Shown: positions 27,967-38,261, counted from the first letter of the stretch. The stretch is 64,000 nucleotides of DNA from Pseudomonas sp. SLFW (GCF_009905615.1 NZ_JAAAKW010000005.1:353159-417158), one strand, 5' to 3'. Made by a program: numbers and translations. The notes: generated from the letters alone by a model not told the origin.

Positions 27967-28872
27967 TCAGTACAGGTTTTGTTCGGTCAGGCGCTGCACG
28001 GCCAAACAGCGATAGTGCGACGGCGTCATGCCTTTGAGCTGCTGAAAGCGTCGGTTGAAGTTGGAAATGTTGTTGAAACCAGACTCGAAACACACGTCGG
28101 TGACCGGCTTGTCGCCGTCCGCCAGCAGCTCGCAAGACTTGCTGATCCGCAGCCGATTGACGAACTCGACGAACGTCCGCCCCGTGGCCTGTTTGAACAC
28201 GCGAGAAAAATAGGTGGGTTTCATGCCGAGGTAGTCCGCTACTTCTTCCAGGGTCAGTTCCCGGGCGTAGTGGGTAAAAATGTAGTCCACGGCCTTGTTG
28301 GTGCGCTCGACGGCATGGTCGTCTGACAGTTGGGATGCCGTCGTTCCAGACAGCAGCTGGAAATCATCACTGGCCGCCAGCAGCTCGAACAGAATGAAGA
28401 AGTGGCCTAGCCGGGTCATGCCGCTGGAATCGGCAATCTTCTGCATCAGCTTCATCGCCTGACGGATCGTGCGCTTGTCACGAAACTCGATCCCGTACTG
28501 CGCGCGCTCCAGCAGCGGCGTCAGGGTTTTCAGCTCGGCAAACACCTGATTGCCGGTCTCCAGCAACTCTTCCGTGAAGTTCACCAGCATGTCGCGCTTG
28601 GGCACGACTTCGTCTTCTTCGACCTGGCTGATCCAGTTGTGCGGAAGATTGGGACCGGTGAGAAACAGCGTGCCGGGGTAAAAATTGCCGATGTAATCAC
28701 CGACGAACACCTTGCCGGAACTTGCCACAATCAGGTGCAGCTCGTATTCCTTGTGAAAATGCCAGCGCACCAGCGGGCACGGAAAACCATGCTCGCGGTA
28801 GATGATCGACAGGCCATTGTGATCGTCCATCAACTCATAGGACGGATCGGTGATTCTTGTTGTTTTGGTCAT
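27967..28872 (-). CDS. mtlR: AraC-family activator of the mtl operon
   Basis: 301 residues. N-terminal cupin-like sugar-sensing domain (WHFHKEYELHLI, GTLFLTGPNLPHNW) and a C-terminal AraC/XylS DNA-binding domain with two helix-turn-helix motifs: LTLEEVADYLGMKPTYFSRV and PVTDVCFESGFNNISNFNR. It should activate mtlEFGKDYZ in the presence of mannitol, glucitol or arabitol. It lies upstream of mtlE on the same strand, as in P. fluorescens. Confidence 0.93.
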   Translation of the reverse strand: MTKTTRITDPSYELMDDHNGLSIIYREHGFPCPLVRWHFHKEYELHLIVASSGKVFVGDYIGNFYPGTLFLTGPNLPHNWISQVEEDEVVPKRDMLVNFTEELLETGNQVFAELKTLTPLLERAQYGIEFRDKRTIRQAMKLMQKIADSSGMTRLGHFFILFELLAASDDFQLLSGTTASQLSDDHAVERTNKAVDYIFTHYARELTLEEVADYLGMKPTYFSRVFKQATGRTFVEFVNRLRISKSCELLADGDKPVTDVCFESGFNNISNFNRRFQQLKGMTPSHYRCLAVQRLTEQNLY

Positions 28873-29026
28873 GCGGTTGCCGGGGTTCGGGGACGTGCGT
28901 GGGGGTAATGTGCACTATTTGCCCTCAGGAATACAGCCATGAGCACAGGCCGCGCTTTGCAACGACAGCCCAGGCCGGTCACTATCCTGAGCCACAGCCT
29001 CTAGCGCCAATCCGGACTGTTACCCC

Positions 29027-29788
29027 ATGAAAAAAATTCTCGTCATCGGCATCGGCGCGGGCAATCCCGAGCACATCACGGTTCAGGCGATCAAGGCGTT
29101 GAACCGGGCGGCGGTGTTTTTCATTCTCGACAAGGGCTATGCCGATGACGAGTTGCTGCGCCTGCGGCGGGAGATTTGCGAGCGCTATATCGAGGGTGAC
29201 GCGTATCGACTGGTGCAGGTGCAGGACCCTCGGCGTGAGGACGATCCTGTTTCGTATCAGAACGGCATCGAGCATTGGCATGAGCAGCGCGCGGCGTTGT
29301 TCGAGCGCTTGATCGCTGATGAGGTGAAGGCGGGCGAGACCGGTGGGTTTCTGGTGTGGGGCGACCCTGGGCTGTACGACAGCACGCTGCGGATTCTCGA
29401 CCGGGTGCTGGCGCGGGGGAACGAGGTGTTCGATGTTGAGGTGATTCCGGGGATCACCAGCGTGCAGACCCTGGTGGCGCAGCATGGGATTCCCTTGAAC
29501 CGGATCGGCGAACCCATTCAGATCACCACAGGGCGGCGGCTGGCCCAGGCATCAGGTGATGACATTGATAACGTGGTGGTGATGCTCGATGCCCACTGCA
29601 CGTTCGAGCGCTTCGTCGCGCAGGACCTTTATATCTACTGGGGCGCGTACCTTGGGACCGAGGACGAGGTCCTGATTTCGGGGCCGTTGAGAGACGTGAG
29701 CGAGCGGATCAGGCAGACGCGGGAAGCGGCGAGGGCGAGGAAGGGGTGGATCATGGACACCTATCTGCTGCGGCGTCACATGCGCTGA
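29027..29788 (+). CDS. cobF: Precorrin-6A synthase (deacetylating)
   Basis: 253 residues, a SAM-dependent tetrapyrrole methyltransferase. Opens KKILVIGIGAGNPEHITVQA; GGFLVWGDPGLYDSTLRIL and VIPGITSVQTLVAQHGIPLN are family SAM-site motifs. It methylates C-1 of precorrin-5 and removes the acetyl group in aerobic cobalamin synthesis. It stands alone here, away from other cob genes; metH in this window is a B12-dependent consumer. Confidence 0.93.
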   Translation: MKKILVIGIGAGNPEHITVQAIKALNRAAVFFILDKGYADDELLRLRREICERYIEGDAYRLVQVQDPRREDDPVSYQNGIEHWHEQRAALFERLIADEVKAGETGGFLVWGDPGLYDSTLRILDRVLARGNEVFDVEVIPGITSVQTLVAQHGIPLNRIGEPIQITTGRRLAQASGDDIDNVVVMLDAHCTFERFVAQDLYIYWGAYLGTEDEVLISGPLRDVSERIRQTREAARARKGWIMDTYLLRRHMR

Positions 29789-29810
29789 CTTTGCCACGGG
29801 CACAGTTCTA

Positions 29811-29902
29811 ACGTGGGAGCGAATTCATTCGCGAACAGATCGTGCAGGCGACAGGGATGTATCGTCTGTTCTCTTGATTCGCGAATGAATTCGCTCCCCC
29901 AG
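29811..29902. repeat. REPIN, family A
   Basis: Left arm GTGGGAGCGAATTCATTCGC at 29813 and right arm GAATGAATTCGCTCCC ending near 29900, with a spacer containing GATGTATCGTCTG, a word shared with the copy near 46540. Located between the convergent cobF and glycosyltransferase genes. Confidence 0.9.
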
Positions 29903-29974
29903 TCAATCTCTGGGGTGCATCCAGACCCGGCACGCCGCAGGAAGAGCCCAAGCGAGATCCACTCTGATCGAAGG

Positions 29975-30002
29975 CTTGCGCGTAACAACTTGCGCGTAAC
30001 AA
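29975..30002. repeat. Exact 14-bp tandem duplication
   Basis: CTTGCGCGTAACAA occurs twice head to tail, ending nine bases before the 3' end of the glycosyltransferase gene. Looks like a recent slippage or REP-associated duplication. Confidence 0.85.
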
Positions 30003-30011
30003 GGGGGTGTC

Positions 30012-31316
30012 TCACTCCCTGCGATTCTTCGCCTCGATCCACTGCGACATGTACTGCGTGCTTTTGTGCTGATGGTGCCGGAGCATCGCGCCAGTGAAGT
30101 TGGCGGCACGGTGGGCTGGCAGATCGCCCAGCAACTGTTGGATGCGCTCAATCAGCGTCTTGCAGTGCTCCTCGAACCGAAAGCGCGACTGCAGCACCTG
30201 CCAGCCCGCTGACTGCGCCTGATCCCAGGCGGCCCGATCGGTATACAGTCGAACGGCTTCAGCGGCCAACCCTTGAGCATCCCACGCCACGGCACCGGGA
30301 AACGGCAGCTCGCCATGCATACCCTCGGCCCCGATGGGGGTGGTCACCGTCGGCGTGCCGCAGGCCATCGCATCCATCACCTTGCCCTTGATGCCGGCTC
30401 CAAACCGCAGCGGAGCGAGGGACACCCGCGCCGCTGACATCACCTCAAACGCATCCTCGGCCCAATCCTTGATGTGAAACCCTTGCGCCGCATTGTGCAA
30501 TGCCGTGGCCTTGGGCGGCGTGTACGCGCCATACACATGCAGCTGCGCGCTTGGCAGGCGTTGGCGAATCAGCGGCCAGATCGCGTTTTTCAGCCACAAA
30601 ACGGCATCCCAGTTGGGGGCATGGCGGAAGTTGCCGATGGTCAGGAAGTGTTCGCGCTCGTCATGACCCCGGCCATGGGAGGGCACGTCGCGGAGCATCA
30701 ACGGGCAGAGGTGGAGCAATTCGGCGGGCACCCGGAAATGCCGGGTCAGCAGATCGATTTCGACCTCGGACACCACCAGATTCAGGTCGCAGCGATAAAA
30801 CGAGGCAACTTCCCGCTGGGCCAGATCGGACACCGCCATGCGCTTGAACATTTCGGCGTCAGGCTCGGCCAACAGCGCGTCGGAACAGTCCTCGCCCGCC
30901 TTGATCACGTCCTTGAGCATCTGGTGCCGGGCATGGCGCAAACTCTGCACATCGCAGGTTTCCATCACGCGCAGCGCGTTGGGCGCGTGTTTCTCGACTC
31001 GCCAGCCGAACTGCTCCTCCATCAGGAACTGATCGAACAGCACCACTTCAGGTTGAAGTTCGGCGACGAAGCTGTCGAAGCGGCTGTCGTTCACGGCGAT
31101 GGGCACTTCATCGATGCCCAGGCTCGCCAGGTCAGCGCGGCGTTCACCTTCGGTCGCCGCGCTGGCAAACGTGATGCGCCAGCCCTGTTCGAGAAAGCAG
31201 TCGATCAGTTGCATGACATGGCCGCTGGCGGCCGAGGAGCGTGGCTCCGGCCACACGTAACCGATGATCAGGACATGTAGGGCGCGCGTGGCCGGGGAGG
31301 GAAGGTCACTTGCCAA
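30012..31316 (-). CDS. Glycosyltransferase, GT4-like (TTG start)
   Basis: 434 residues, two Rossmann-like halves. N-terminal VLIIGYVWPEPRSSAASGH and C-terminal VSLAPLRFGAGIKGKVMDAM followed by GTPTVTTPIGAEGM are typical of group 1 glycosyltransferases, with FLTIGNFRHAPNWDAV at the domain junction. Donor and acceptor are unknown; a polysaccharide or glycoprotein role is likely. The only start near the family N-terminus is TTG at 31316, which lies inside the last four codons of the upstream response regulator (11-bp overlap), so its translation is probably coupled to that gene. Confidence 0.82.
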   Translation of the reverse strand: MASDLPSPATRALHVLIIGYVWPEPRSSAASGHVMQLIDCFLEQGWRITFASAATEGERRADLASLGIDEVPIAVNDSRFDSFVAELQPEVVLFDQFLMEEQFGWRVEKHAPNALRVMETCDVQSLRHARHQMLKDVIKAGEDCSDALLAEPDAEMFKRMAVSDLAQREVASFYRCDLNLVVSEVEIDLLTRHFRVPAELLHLCPLMLRDVPSHGRGHDEREHFLTIGNFRHAPNWDAVLWLKNAIWPLIRQRLPSAQLHVYGAYTPPKATALHNAAQGFHIKDWAEDAFEVMSAARVSLAPLRFGAGIKGKVMDAMACGTPTVTTPIGAEGMHGELPFPGAVAWDAQGLAAEAVRLYTDRAAWDQAQSAGWQVLQSRFRFEEHCKTLIERIQQLLGDLPAHRAANFTGAMLRHHQHKSTQYMSQWIEAKNRRE

Positions 31317-31668
31317 GGATGCCGTTGACCTTGTCGCGCAGTTGATCGATGGAGAACGGCTTGCCGATCAGGTGCATCCCAGGCGGCACGTCGATGTTTT
31401 CGGCATAGCCACTGGCGAACAGCACCGGCAGCGTCGGGCGCAGCACGGCCGCCTGCTTTGCCAGTTCGGTGCCATCCATGTCCGGCAGGCCCTTGTCCGT
31501 CATCATCAAATCAATGACGTTGCCGCTGTCCTTCAGAAAGGCCAACGCTTCGCTGCCATCGGCCGCTTCGAGCACGATGTACTCAAGCTCTTCGAGAACG
31601 TCGACGATCAACATCCGGACGATGTCATCATCTTCAACCACCAGAATCGTGCTGGTTGGGTCGGACAT
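31306..31668 (-). CDS. Single-domain response regulator
   Basis: 120 residues, one CheY-like receiver and nothing else. Acidic pocket VVEDDD at residues 9-14, phosphoacceptor Asp58 in MTDKGLPDMDG, conserved Ser/Thr-region FASGYAE and Lys in GKPFS. AAGGA precedes the start at 31668. It is divergent from the CHASE3 hybrid kinase across a 272-bp gap and overlaps the downstream glycosyltransferase. Without an output domain it may act as a phosphate relay or sink for the adjacent kinases. Confidence 0.9.
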   Translation of the reverse strand: MSDPTSTILVVEDDDIVRMLIVDVLEELEYIVLEAADGSEALAFLKDSGNVIDLMMTDKGLPDMDGTELAKQAAVLRPTLPVLFASGYAENIDVPPGMHLIGKPFSIDQLRDKVNGILGK

Positions 31669-31940
31669 GAAAATTTCCTTCAAATGGCGAGAGACGGACC
31701 GGGCGACTTTCACCCGGTCTGCTAAAAAATAAAGCCAGTGATTGTGACAAGTTCCAGGCGCCAAAAACACAATTCAGTTGAGTGTGATAGCGCGAGGGAA
31801 TCACTCGAACGTATAGTACGCCGACTTTTGCCTTCTGACTAAAGTCAGAAAATTCAGCCGTGTATGTCAGAAACTGGAGTCTTTTTCTGAACATTGCGGC
31901 AAACTCCGTGGTTTAGCCGAATCCGCCCTGGGCCCTTGCG

Positions 31941-34900
31941 ATGATCCAAACCTCTGCAGTCGATGAGCAACGTTTCCGCAAACTTTTAAGCCGCAACGTC
32001 AGTTTACCCCTGGCCGTCGGGGTCCTTAGCGCCGCTTTCTTCGTCATTCTGATCACTTATCTGCTTTCGGTCATCCAGTGGGTCGAGCACACGGACCGAG
32101 TGATCAACAACATCAACCGTTCGTTGAAGCTGTCGGTAGACATGGAAACCGGCATGCGCGGCTTCCTCCTGACCGGTGATGAGCGCTTCCTCGACCCCTA
32201 CGAGGTCGCCAAGCCCAGCATCATCTCCGAGCTGAATGGCCTGGAAGAACTGGTCGCTGACAACCCTGATCAGGTCGACCGGTTCAAACGGCTCGCAGCC
32301 ATGCAGGAGTCCTGGAACCAGTTCGCCCAAGAGATGATCACCCTGCGGCGCAACGGTGGCGATTACGCGACGCCGATCCAGAACCGGCGCGGCAAGCGGC
32401 TGACCGATGAGATTCGTGATCAATACGATCAAGCGGCAAACATCGAGCACCAACTTCGCCTGACTCGTAACACCGACGTGACCCACACGACCATCCTGTC
32501 GGTCTCGCTGTACATCGCGTTCATTCTGATCGTCAGCGGTGTTCTGGCGTGGGTCGGTCGTCGCGACATGACGGCGCTGTCCTCCACGTACGCCGCCAAC
32601 CTCAAGGCCCAACAGGAGGACGCCGAGCGCCTGGCCCACGTGGCCTGGCTGCGCAACGGTCAGAGCGAGCTGGCCGAGCAGGTGATTGGCCAACTGACCC
32701 TTAACCTGTTGGGGCGCAACGTGTTGCAATTCTTCGCTCAATACCTGGGCGCGGTGGTGGCGGCGGTTTACGTGCGTCAGGAGCACGGTGGACTGGTCCG
32801 CGTGGCGTCTCATGGCTTCTCTCGCCAGCAAGAATTGCAGGAACAATCGATTTACAGCGGCGAAGGCGTTGTCGGCAAGTCCGCCGAACAGGATGAGATC
32901 ATCACCCTCAACGACGTGCCGATGGACTATTTCAAGGTCTCGTCGGGTCTGGGCGAAGGCTCGCCACGCAGCGTGATCGTTGTGCCAACCAGCAACGATG
33001 ATCAGGTCAACGGCGTGATCGAACTGGGCTTCTTGCGTGAGCTGACCGAGCGCGACGTCGAGTTCCTCGAACTGGTGGCCGACAACGTCGGCACGTCCAT
33101 CGAGGCCGCGCGTTATCGCCAGCGTCTGCAGGAAGTGCTGGCCGAGACCCAACAGCTGAACGAAGAACTGCAAGTGCAGCAAGAAGAGCTGCGCACCGCC
33201 AACGAAGAGCTGGAAGAGCAGTCGCGGATTCTGAAGGAGTCCCAGGCGCACCTTGAAACCCAGCAAGCCGAACTGGAGCAGACCAACGAGCAACTGGCTG
33301 AGCAGGGCAAGGCTCTTGCCGAGCAACGTGACGCGCTGGACCGTAACAACGAGGAGCTGAATATCGCGCAGGTCGAGCTGGAAGCCCGCGCCGATGAATT
33401 GCAGCGTTCGAGCAAGTACAAATCCGAATTCCTCGCCAACATGTCCCACGAACTGCGCACGCCGCTGAACAGTTCGTTGATTCTGGCGAAGCTGCTGGCC
33501 GAGAACCCCCAAGACAACCTGACCGACGAGCAAGTGACCTTCGCCGAGTCGATCTACTCGGCGGGCAACGATCTGCTGAACCTGATCAACGACATCCTCG
33601 ACATCTCCAAGGTCGAAGCCGGCAAGCTCGACATGCGCCCGGAAAACAGCAGCGTCAGCCGCCTGGTGGACAGCCTGCGCATGACCTTCCAGCCAATTGC
33701 TGCCGACAAACAGCTGCAATTCACTGTTGAGGTTCAGCCGGGGGCGCCGGTGTCGCTGTACACCGACCGCCAGCGTCTGGAGCAGATCCTCAAGAACCTG
33801 CTGTCCAACGCCATCAAGTTCACTGAAACCGGATCGGTCAGCCTGACCGTGTCCCGTCAGCCAGGCGAAGGCATTGCCTTCACGGTGCGCGATTCCGGCA
33901 TCGGCATCGCCCCGGATCAGCAGGAAAGCATCTTCGAGGCCTTCCGTCAGGCGGACGGCACCACCAACCGGCGCTACGGCGGCACCGGCCTGGGGCTGTC
34001 GATTTCCCGGGATCTGGCGCGCCTGTTGGGCGGTTCGATTTCGGTCACCAGTGAGCCGGGGCAAGGCAGTATTTTCACCCTGGTGCTGCCGGAGGAATAC
34101 GTCGAGCACGCGCAATTCGTCGAAGAGCCGCCAGCCGCTGCCCACGCCGCACCGGCTTCCGTGCCCGCGCCCACGATTGCCGCCAAGTCCGCACCGCCTG
34201 CCGAGGCCGTGCCACGCTTCGCCGACGACCGCGACAAAGCGCCGTTCAGCAAACGCTGCATTCTGGTCATCGAGGACGAAGTGCGCTTCGCCCATATCCT
34301 CTACGACCTGGCCCATGAACTGGGCTACCACTGCCTGGTCGCTCACGCTGCCGACGAAGGTTTCGACCTGGCGTCGAGTTATCTGCCGGACGCCATCCTG
34401 CTGGACATGCGCCTGCCAGACCATTCGGGTCTGACCGTGCTGCAGCGCCTGAAAGAGATGCCGACGACCCGCCACATTCCGGTCCACGTGATTTCCGTCG
34501 AAGACCGACAGGAAGCGGCGTTGCAAATGGGCGCCATCGGTTACGCCGTCAAGCCGACCACCCGCGAAGAGTTGAAAGATGTGTTCGCCCGCCTGGAAGC
34601 CAAGCTCACCCAGAAAGTGAAGCGTGTGCTGCTGGTGGAAGACGACGCCCTACAACGCGACAGCATTGCCCGTCTGATCGGCGACGACGACATCGAAATC
34701 ACCGCCGTCGGCTTTGCCCAGGACGCGCTGGAACTGCTGCGCGATAACGCCTACGACTGCATGATCATCGACCTGAAACTGCCGGACATGCTGGGCAACG
34801 ACCTGCTCAAGCGCATGTCCACCGATGAAATCTGTGCGTTCCCGCCGGTCATCGTCTACACCGGGCGCAACCTGACCCGGGACGAAGAAGCCGAGCTGCT

Positions 34901-35435
34901 CAAGTACTCGCGCACCATCATCATCAAGGGTGCGCGCTCCCCTGAGCGCCTGCTGGACGAAGTCACGCTGTTCCTGCACAAGGTCGAGTCGCAGCTGTCG
35001 AACGAACGGCAGAAGATGCTCAAGACCGCGCGCAGCCGCGACCGGGTGTTCGAAGGCCGCAAGATCCTGGTGGTAGACGACGACGTGCGCAACATCTTCG
35101 CCCTGACCAGTGCCCTGGAACACAAGGGCGCCATCGTCGAAGTGGGCCGCAATGGCTTCGAGGCGATCGAAAAGCTCAACACGGTGGATGACATCGACCT
35201 GGTGTTGATGGACGTGATGATGCCCGAGATGGATGGCTTCGAGGCCACTACGCAGATTCGCAAGGATCCGCGCTGGCGCAAGCTGCCCATCATCGCCGTG
35301 ACCGCCAAGGCTATGAAGGACGATCAGGAGCGCTGCCTGCAAGCGGGCTCCAACGACTACCTGGCCAAACCGATCGACCTTGATCGCCTGTTCTCGTTGA
35401 TTCGCGTGTGGCTGCCGAAAATGGAACGTATCTGA
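31941..35435 (+). CDS. CHASE3-GAF hybrid sensor histidine kinase with three receivers
   Basis: 1164 residues. Membrane segment (about 22-44), periplasmic CHASE3 domain (about 48-185, with [17 protein letters not shown]), second membrane segment (about 187-208), GAF (about 245-395), long coiled coil rich in Gln and Glu (about 393-490), HisKA with His503 in [10 protein letters not shown], HATPase (N box [27 protein letters not shown]), a Pro/Ala linker, then three receivers with Asp822, Asp944 and Asp1091. The middle receiver has a divergent region after its Asp ([10 protein letters not shown]). It heads a four- or five-gene set with cheR, cheB and a receiver-kinase 48 bp or less apart. Confidence 0.94.
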   Translation: MIQTSAVDEQRFRKLLSRNVSLPLAVGVLSAAFFVILITYLLSVIQWVEHTDRVINNINRSLKLSVDMETGMRGFLLTGDERFLDPYEVAKPSIISELNGLEELVADNPDQVDRFKRLAAMQESWNQFAQEMITLRRNGGDYATPIQNRRGKRLTDEIRDQYDQAANIEHQLRLTRNTDVTHTTILSVSLYIAFILIVSGVLAWVGRRDMTALSSTYAANLKAQQEDAERLAHVAWLRNGQSELAEQVIGQLTLNLLGRNVLQFFAQYLGAVVAAVYVRQEHGGLVRVASHGFSRQQELQEQSIYSGEGVVGKSAEQDEIITLNDVPMDYFKVSSGLGEGSPRSVIVVPTSNDDQVNGVIELGFLRELTERDVEFLELVADNVGTSIEAARYRQRLQEVLAETQQLNEELQVQQEELRTANEELEEQSRILKESQAHLETQQAELEQTNEQLAEQGKALAEQRDALDRNNEELNIAQVELEARADELQRSSKYKSEFLANMSHELRTPLNSSLILAKLLAENPQDNLTDEQVTFAESIYSAGNDLLNLINDILDISKVEAGKLDMRPENSSVSRLVDSLRMTFQPIAADKQLQFTVEVQPGAPVSLYTDRQRLEQILKNLLSNAIKFTETGSVSLTVSRQPGEGIAFTVRDSGIGIAPDQQESIFEAFRQADGTTNRRYGGTGLGLSISRDLARLLGGSISVTSEPGQGSIFTLVLPEEYVEHAQFVEEPPAAAHAAPASVPAPTIAAKSAPPAEAVPRFADDRDKAPFSKRCILVIEDEVRFAHILYDLAHELGYHCLVAHAADEGFDLASSYLPDAILLDMRLPDHSGLTVLQRLKEMPTTRHIPVHVISVEDRQEAALQMGAIGYAVKPTTREELKDVFARLEAKLTQKVKRVLLVEDDALQRDSIARLIGDDDIEITAVGFAQDALELLRDNAYDCMIIDLKLPDMLGNDLLKRMSTDEICAFPPVIVYTGRNLTRDEEAELLKYSRTIIIKGARSPERLLDEVTLFLHKVESQLSNERQKMLKTARSRDRVFEGRKILVVDDDVRNIFALTSALEHKGAIVEVGRNGFEAIEKLNTVDDIDLVLMDVMMPEMDGFEATTQIRKDPRWRKLPIIAVTAKAMKDDQERCLQAGSNDYLAKPIDLDRLFSLIRVWLPKMERI

Positions 35436-35483
35436 ATGGATCGGATCAATTGACCACGCCCGTAGAAAGACCAGGTTTGACCG

Positions 35484-36305
35484 ATGGCCCATGAGCGAAA
35501 CACCGAGATCGAGCTGCGTTTGCTCATCGAGGCGATTTACCTGAAGTACAGCTATGATTTTCGCGATTACTCGGGCGCGTCGGTCAAACGACGCGTCGCT
35601 CATGCGTTGCGTCATTTTGAGTTGAACACCATTTCCGCGTTGCAGGAGCGCGTGCTGCATGACCCGTCGGCGTTCATGCAGCTGCTGCAATTCCTGACGA
35701 TCCCGGTCAGCGAGATGTTTCGTGACCCGTCGCACTTTCTGGCAATCCGTCAGGAAGTCGTGCCGCTGCTCAAGACCTATCCCTCGCTGAAAATCTGGAT
35801 TGCCGGGTGCAGCACGGGGGAAGAGGTGTATTCGATGGCGATCCTGCTGCGCGAAGAAGGCTTGCTGGACCGCACGATCATCTACGCCACCGACATCAAC
35901 CCTCGCTCGCTGGAAAAGGCCAAGCAGGGGATTTTCTCCATGGAGAACGTTCGCGGCTACAACGAGAATTACCTGAAAGCGGGCGGCAAGCGGCTGTTTT
36001 CCGAGTACTACACGGCCGCCTACGATTACGCGATTTTCGACAAGACCCTGCGGGAGAACGTGACCTTCGCCGACCACAGCCTGGCCACTGACAGCGTGTT
36101 TTCCGAGACGCACCTGATCTCCTGCCGCAATGTGCTGATCTACTTCAACAAGAAGCTGCAAGACCGAGCGTTCGGCCTGTTTCACGAATCCCTGTGTCAT
36201 CGCGGCTTTCTGGTGCTGGGCAGCAAGGAAACCCTGGAGTTTTCCGGTTTCAAGGATCAATTCGAACCCTTGGTCAAACAAGAGCGGATTTATCGAAAAT
36301 CATGA
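35484..36305 (+). CDS. CheR-type protein glutamate methyltransferase
   Basis: 273 residues. N-terminal helical subdomain (YDFRDYSGASVKRRVAHALR), SAM-binding GCSTGEEVYSMAIL at 108-121, then ATDINPRSLEKAKQGIFS and the NVLIYF motif (SCRNVLIYF). It transfers methyl groups to glutamates of a signalling protein. No chemoreceptor is encoded nearby, so the upstream kinase is the obvious candidate substrate. The stop overlaps the cheB start (ATGA). Confidence 0.93.
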   Translation: MAHERNTEIELRLLIEAIYLKYSYDFRDYSGASVKRRVAHALRHFELNTISALQERVLHDPSAFMQLLQFLTIPVSEMFRDPSHFLAIRQEVVPLLKTYPSLKIWIAGCSTGEEVYSMAILLREEGLLDRTIIYATDINPRSLEKAKQGIFSMENVRGYNENYLKAGGKRLFSEYYTAAYDYAIFDKTLRENVTFADHSLATDSVFSETHLISCRNVLIYFNKKLQDRAFGLFHESLCHRGFLVLGSKETLEFSGFKDQFEPLVKQERIYRKS

Positions 36306-36919
36306 GAACGACGTTTTTGGGCGCCCAGTCGGACTGGCCAGCGTTACCCAGGGTCGATGCCATTGTCATCGGCGCTTCCGCGGGTGGGGTCGAGGCGCTG
36401 TTGAAGATATTCAGGCCGCTGCGTAAGGGCTTCAAGCTGCCCATCGTTGCGGTGCTGCATTTGCCCGATGAGCGCCGCAGCCTGTTGGCCGAAGTGTTCG
36501 CGGCGCAATTGGCGATTCCGGTCAAGGAAGCCGATGACAAGGAAAGCATCGCGCCCGGCACGCTTTACTTCGCCGGGCCCGGTTATCACCTGTCGGTGGA
36601 AGCGGACAAGACGTTTTCGTTCAGCCAGGAAGAACGGGTGTATCACTCACGCCCCAGCATCGACATTCTCTTCGAATCCGCTGCGGACGCTTATGATGCG
36701 CGGCTTGCCGGGGTGTTGTTGACCGGTGCCAACAACGATGGTGCCAAGGGAATGGCACGAATCAAGGAATACGGTGGTCTTACCGTGGTCCAGGACCCTG
36801 CCGACGCGTTGGCGCGAACGATGCCCGACGCTGCGCTGGCCCTGCACACACCGGACTTTCTCCTGCCTTTGCCCGACATTGGCCTGTTGCTTGTCGAGCT
36901 GGAACGAATTGCATGCTGA
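36302..36919 (+). CDS. Stand-alone CheB-type protein methylesterase
   Basis: 205 residues, catalytic domain only with no receiver. The triad is intact: Ser26 in GASAGG, His53 in VLHLPDE, Asp146 in TGANNDGAKGM. It would remove methyl groups added by the CheR next to it. Because the usual regulatory receiver is absent, activity would be constitutive or controlled through partner binding. The ATG at 36302 overlaps the cheR stop; the longer upstream frame is inside cheR. Confidence 0.93.
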   Translation: MRTTFLGAQSDWPALPRVDAIVIGASAGGVEALLKIFRPLRKGFKLPIVAVLHLPDERRSLLAEVFAAQLAIPVKEADDKESIAPGTLYFAGPGYHLSVEADKTFSFSQEERVYHSRPSIDILFESAADAYDARLAGVLLTGANNDGAKGMARIKEYGGLTVVQDPADALARTMPDAALALHTPDFLLPLPDIGLLLVELERIAC

Positions 36920-38094
36920 GTGAAATAAAAGCCAAGTTGCTGATCGTCGACGATCTGCCGGAAAACCTCCTGGCGCTCGAAGCATTGATCAAGCGCGAAG
37001 ACCGCCAGGTGTTCAAGGCGCTGTCCGCCGACGAAGCGTTGTCGCTGTTGTTGGAGCATGAATTCGCCATGGCGATCCTCGACGTGCAGATGCCGGGCAT
37101 GAACGGGTTCGAGCTGGCCGAGATGATGCGCGGCACCGAAAAGACCAAAAGCATTCCCATCGTGTTCGTCAGCGCCGCCGGCCGTGAACTGAACTACGCG
37201 TTCAAGGGGTACGAGAGCGGCGCGGTGGACTTCCTGCACAAGCCGCTGGATATCCACGCGGTGAAGAGCAAGGTCAACGTCTTCGTCGACCTGTATCGCC
37301 AGCGCAAGGCGATGAAACAGCAGGTCGAGGAGCTGGAGCGCAGCCGACAGGAGCAGGAAGCGCTGCTGCGCGAACTGAAGTCCACCCAGAATGAGCTGGA
37401 ACACGCGATTCGCATGCGCGACGACTTCATGTCGATCGTGTCCCACGAAGTGCGCACGCCGCTCAACGGGCTGATCCTGGAAACCCAGCTGCGCAAGTTG
37501 CACTTGGCCAAGGACAACGCGTCGGCGTTCACCATGGACAAGCTCAAAGCCATGGTCGAGCGTGACGAGCGGCAGATTCAGAGCCTCATCCGCTTGATCG
37601 AAGACATGCTCGACGTGTCGCGCATTCGCACCGGCAAACTGTCGATCCGCACCAGCGCGTTCGACCTGTCCGAGCTGGTGGTCAATCTGGTGGAAAGCTA
37701 CTCGGCGCAGATCGCGGCGGCGGAAAGCGTGGTTACGCTGCACGCCGCCACACCGGTGATCGGCATCTGGGACGAATTCCGCATCGAGCAGGTGATGGCC
37801 AATCTGCTCACCAACGCCCTGCGTTACGGCGCGCACAAGCCCATCGAAGTTCGGGTGTACAGCGAGGGCGGCGAGGCGCGGGTTGAGGTCAAGGATCAGG
37901 GCATCGGCATCAGCGTTGAAAACCAGAAGCGCATCTTTCAGCAGTTCGAGCGCGTCTCGGCCAGCCACGCGGTCAATGGGCTGGGGTTGGGCCTGTTCAT
38001 TTCCGATCAGATCGTCGCGGCCCACAACGGTACGATCACGGTGGAAAGCGAAGAGGGCTGCGGCTCGACCTTCCGCGTCAGCCTGCCGTTGTAA
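36913..38094 (+). CDS. Receiver-histidine kinase (REC-HisKA-HATPase)
   Basis: 393 residues, cytosolic. N-terminal receiver (LLIVDDLPENL, Asp57 in LDVQMPGMNG, HKPLD), a coiled coil (about 130-170), HisKA with His178 in VSHEVRTPLNG, and HATPase (NLLTNALRYG, DQGIGISVE, GLGLGLFIS). It overlaps cheB by seven bases. The layout suggests that phosphate or signal passes from the CHASE3 hybrid kinase to this receiver, which then gates a second kinase. Confidence 0.92.
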   Translation: MLSEIKAKLLIVDDLPENLLALEALIKREDRQVFKALSADEALSLLLEHEFAMAILDVQMPGMNGFELAEMMRGTEKTKSIPIVFVSAAGRELNYAFKGYESGAVDFLHKPLDIHAVKSKVNVFVDLYRQRKAMKQQVEELERSRQEQEALLRELKSTQNELEHAIRMRDDFMSIVSHEVRTPLNGLILETQLRKLHLAKDNASAFTMDKLKAMVERDERQIQSLIRLIEDMLDVSRIRTGKLSIRTSAFDLSELVVNLVESYSAQIAAAESVVTLHAATPVIGIWDEFRIEQVMANLLTNALRYGAHKPIEVRVYSEGGEARVEVKDQGIGISVENQKRIFQQFERVSASHAVNGLGLGLFISDQIVAAHNGTITVESEEGCGSTFRVSLPL

Positions 38095-38261
38095 ACGCCC
38101 GTTCGGCCCGCCAGCCGCGGGCCAGAGCGATGTGTTGAGGGATGTTGACGCTTGCGTTGAAAGCGCGACGACCGTCCGGGTAAATATCTGATTTTTCTGC
38201 GCAACCTCCAGAGCGGGCCATGGTCGTAATGGCAGCTATTTATAAGATTGAAGGCGTTCCA

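Noticed and set aside
29811..29902. CRISPR-like array
   Set aside because: The repeats are inverted REP arms in pairs, not direct repeats with regular spacers.
32004..34526. 840-codon minus-strand frame opposite the CHASE3 kinase
   Set aside because: Shadow frame; no domain recognised and the sense strand holds a full hybrid kinase.
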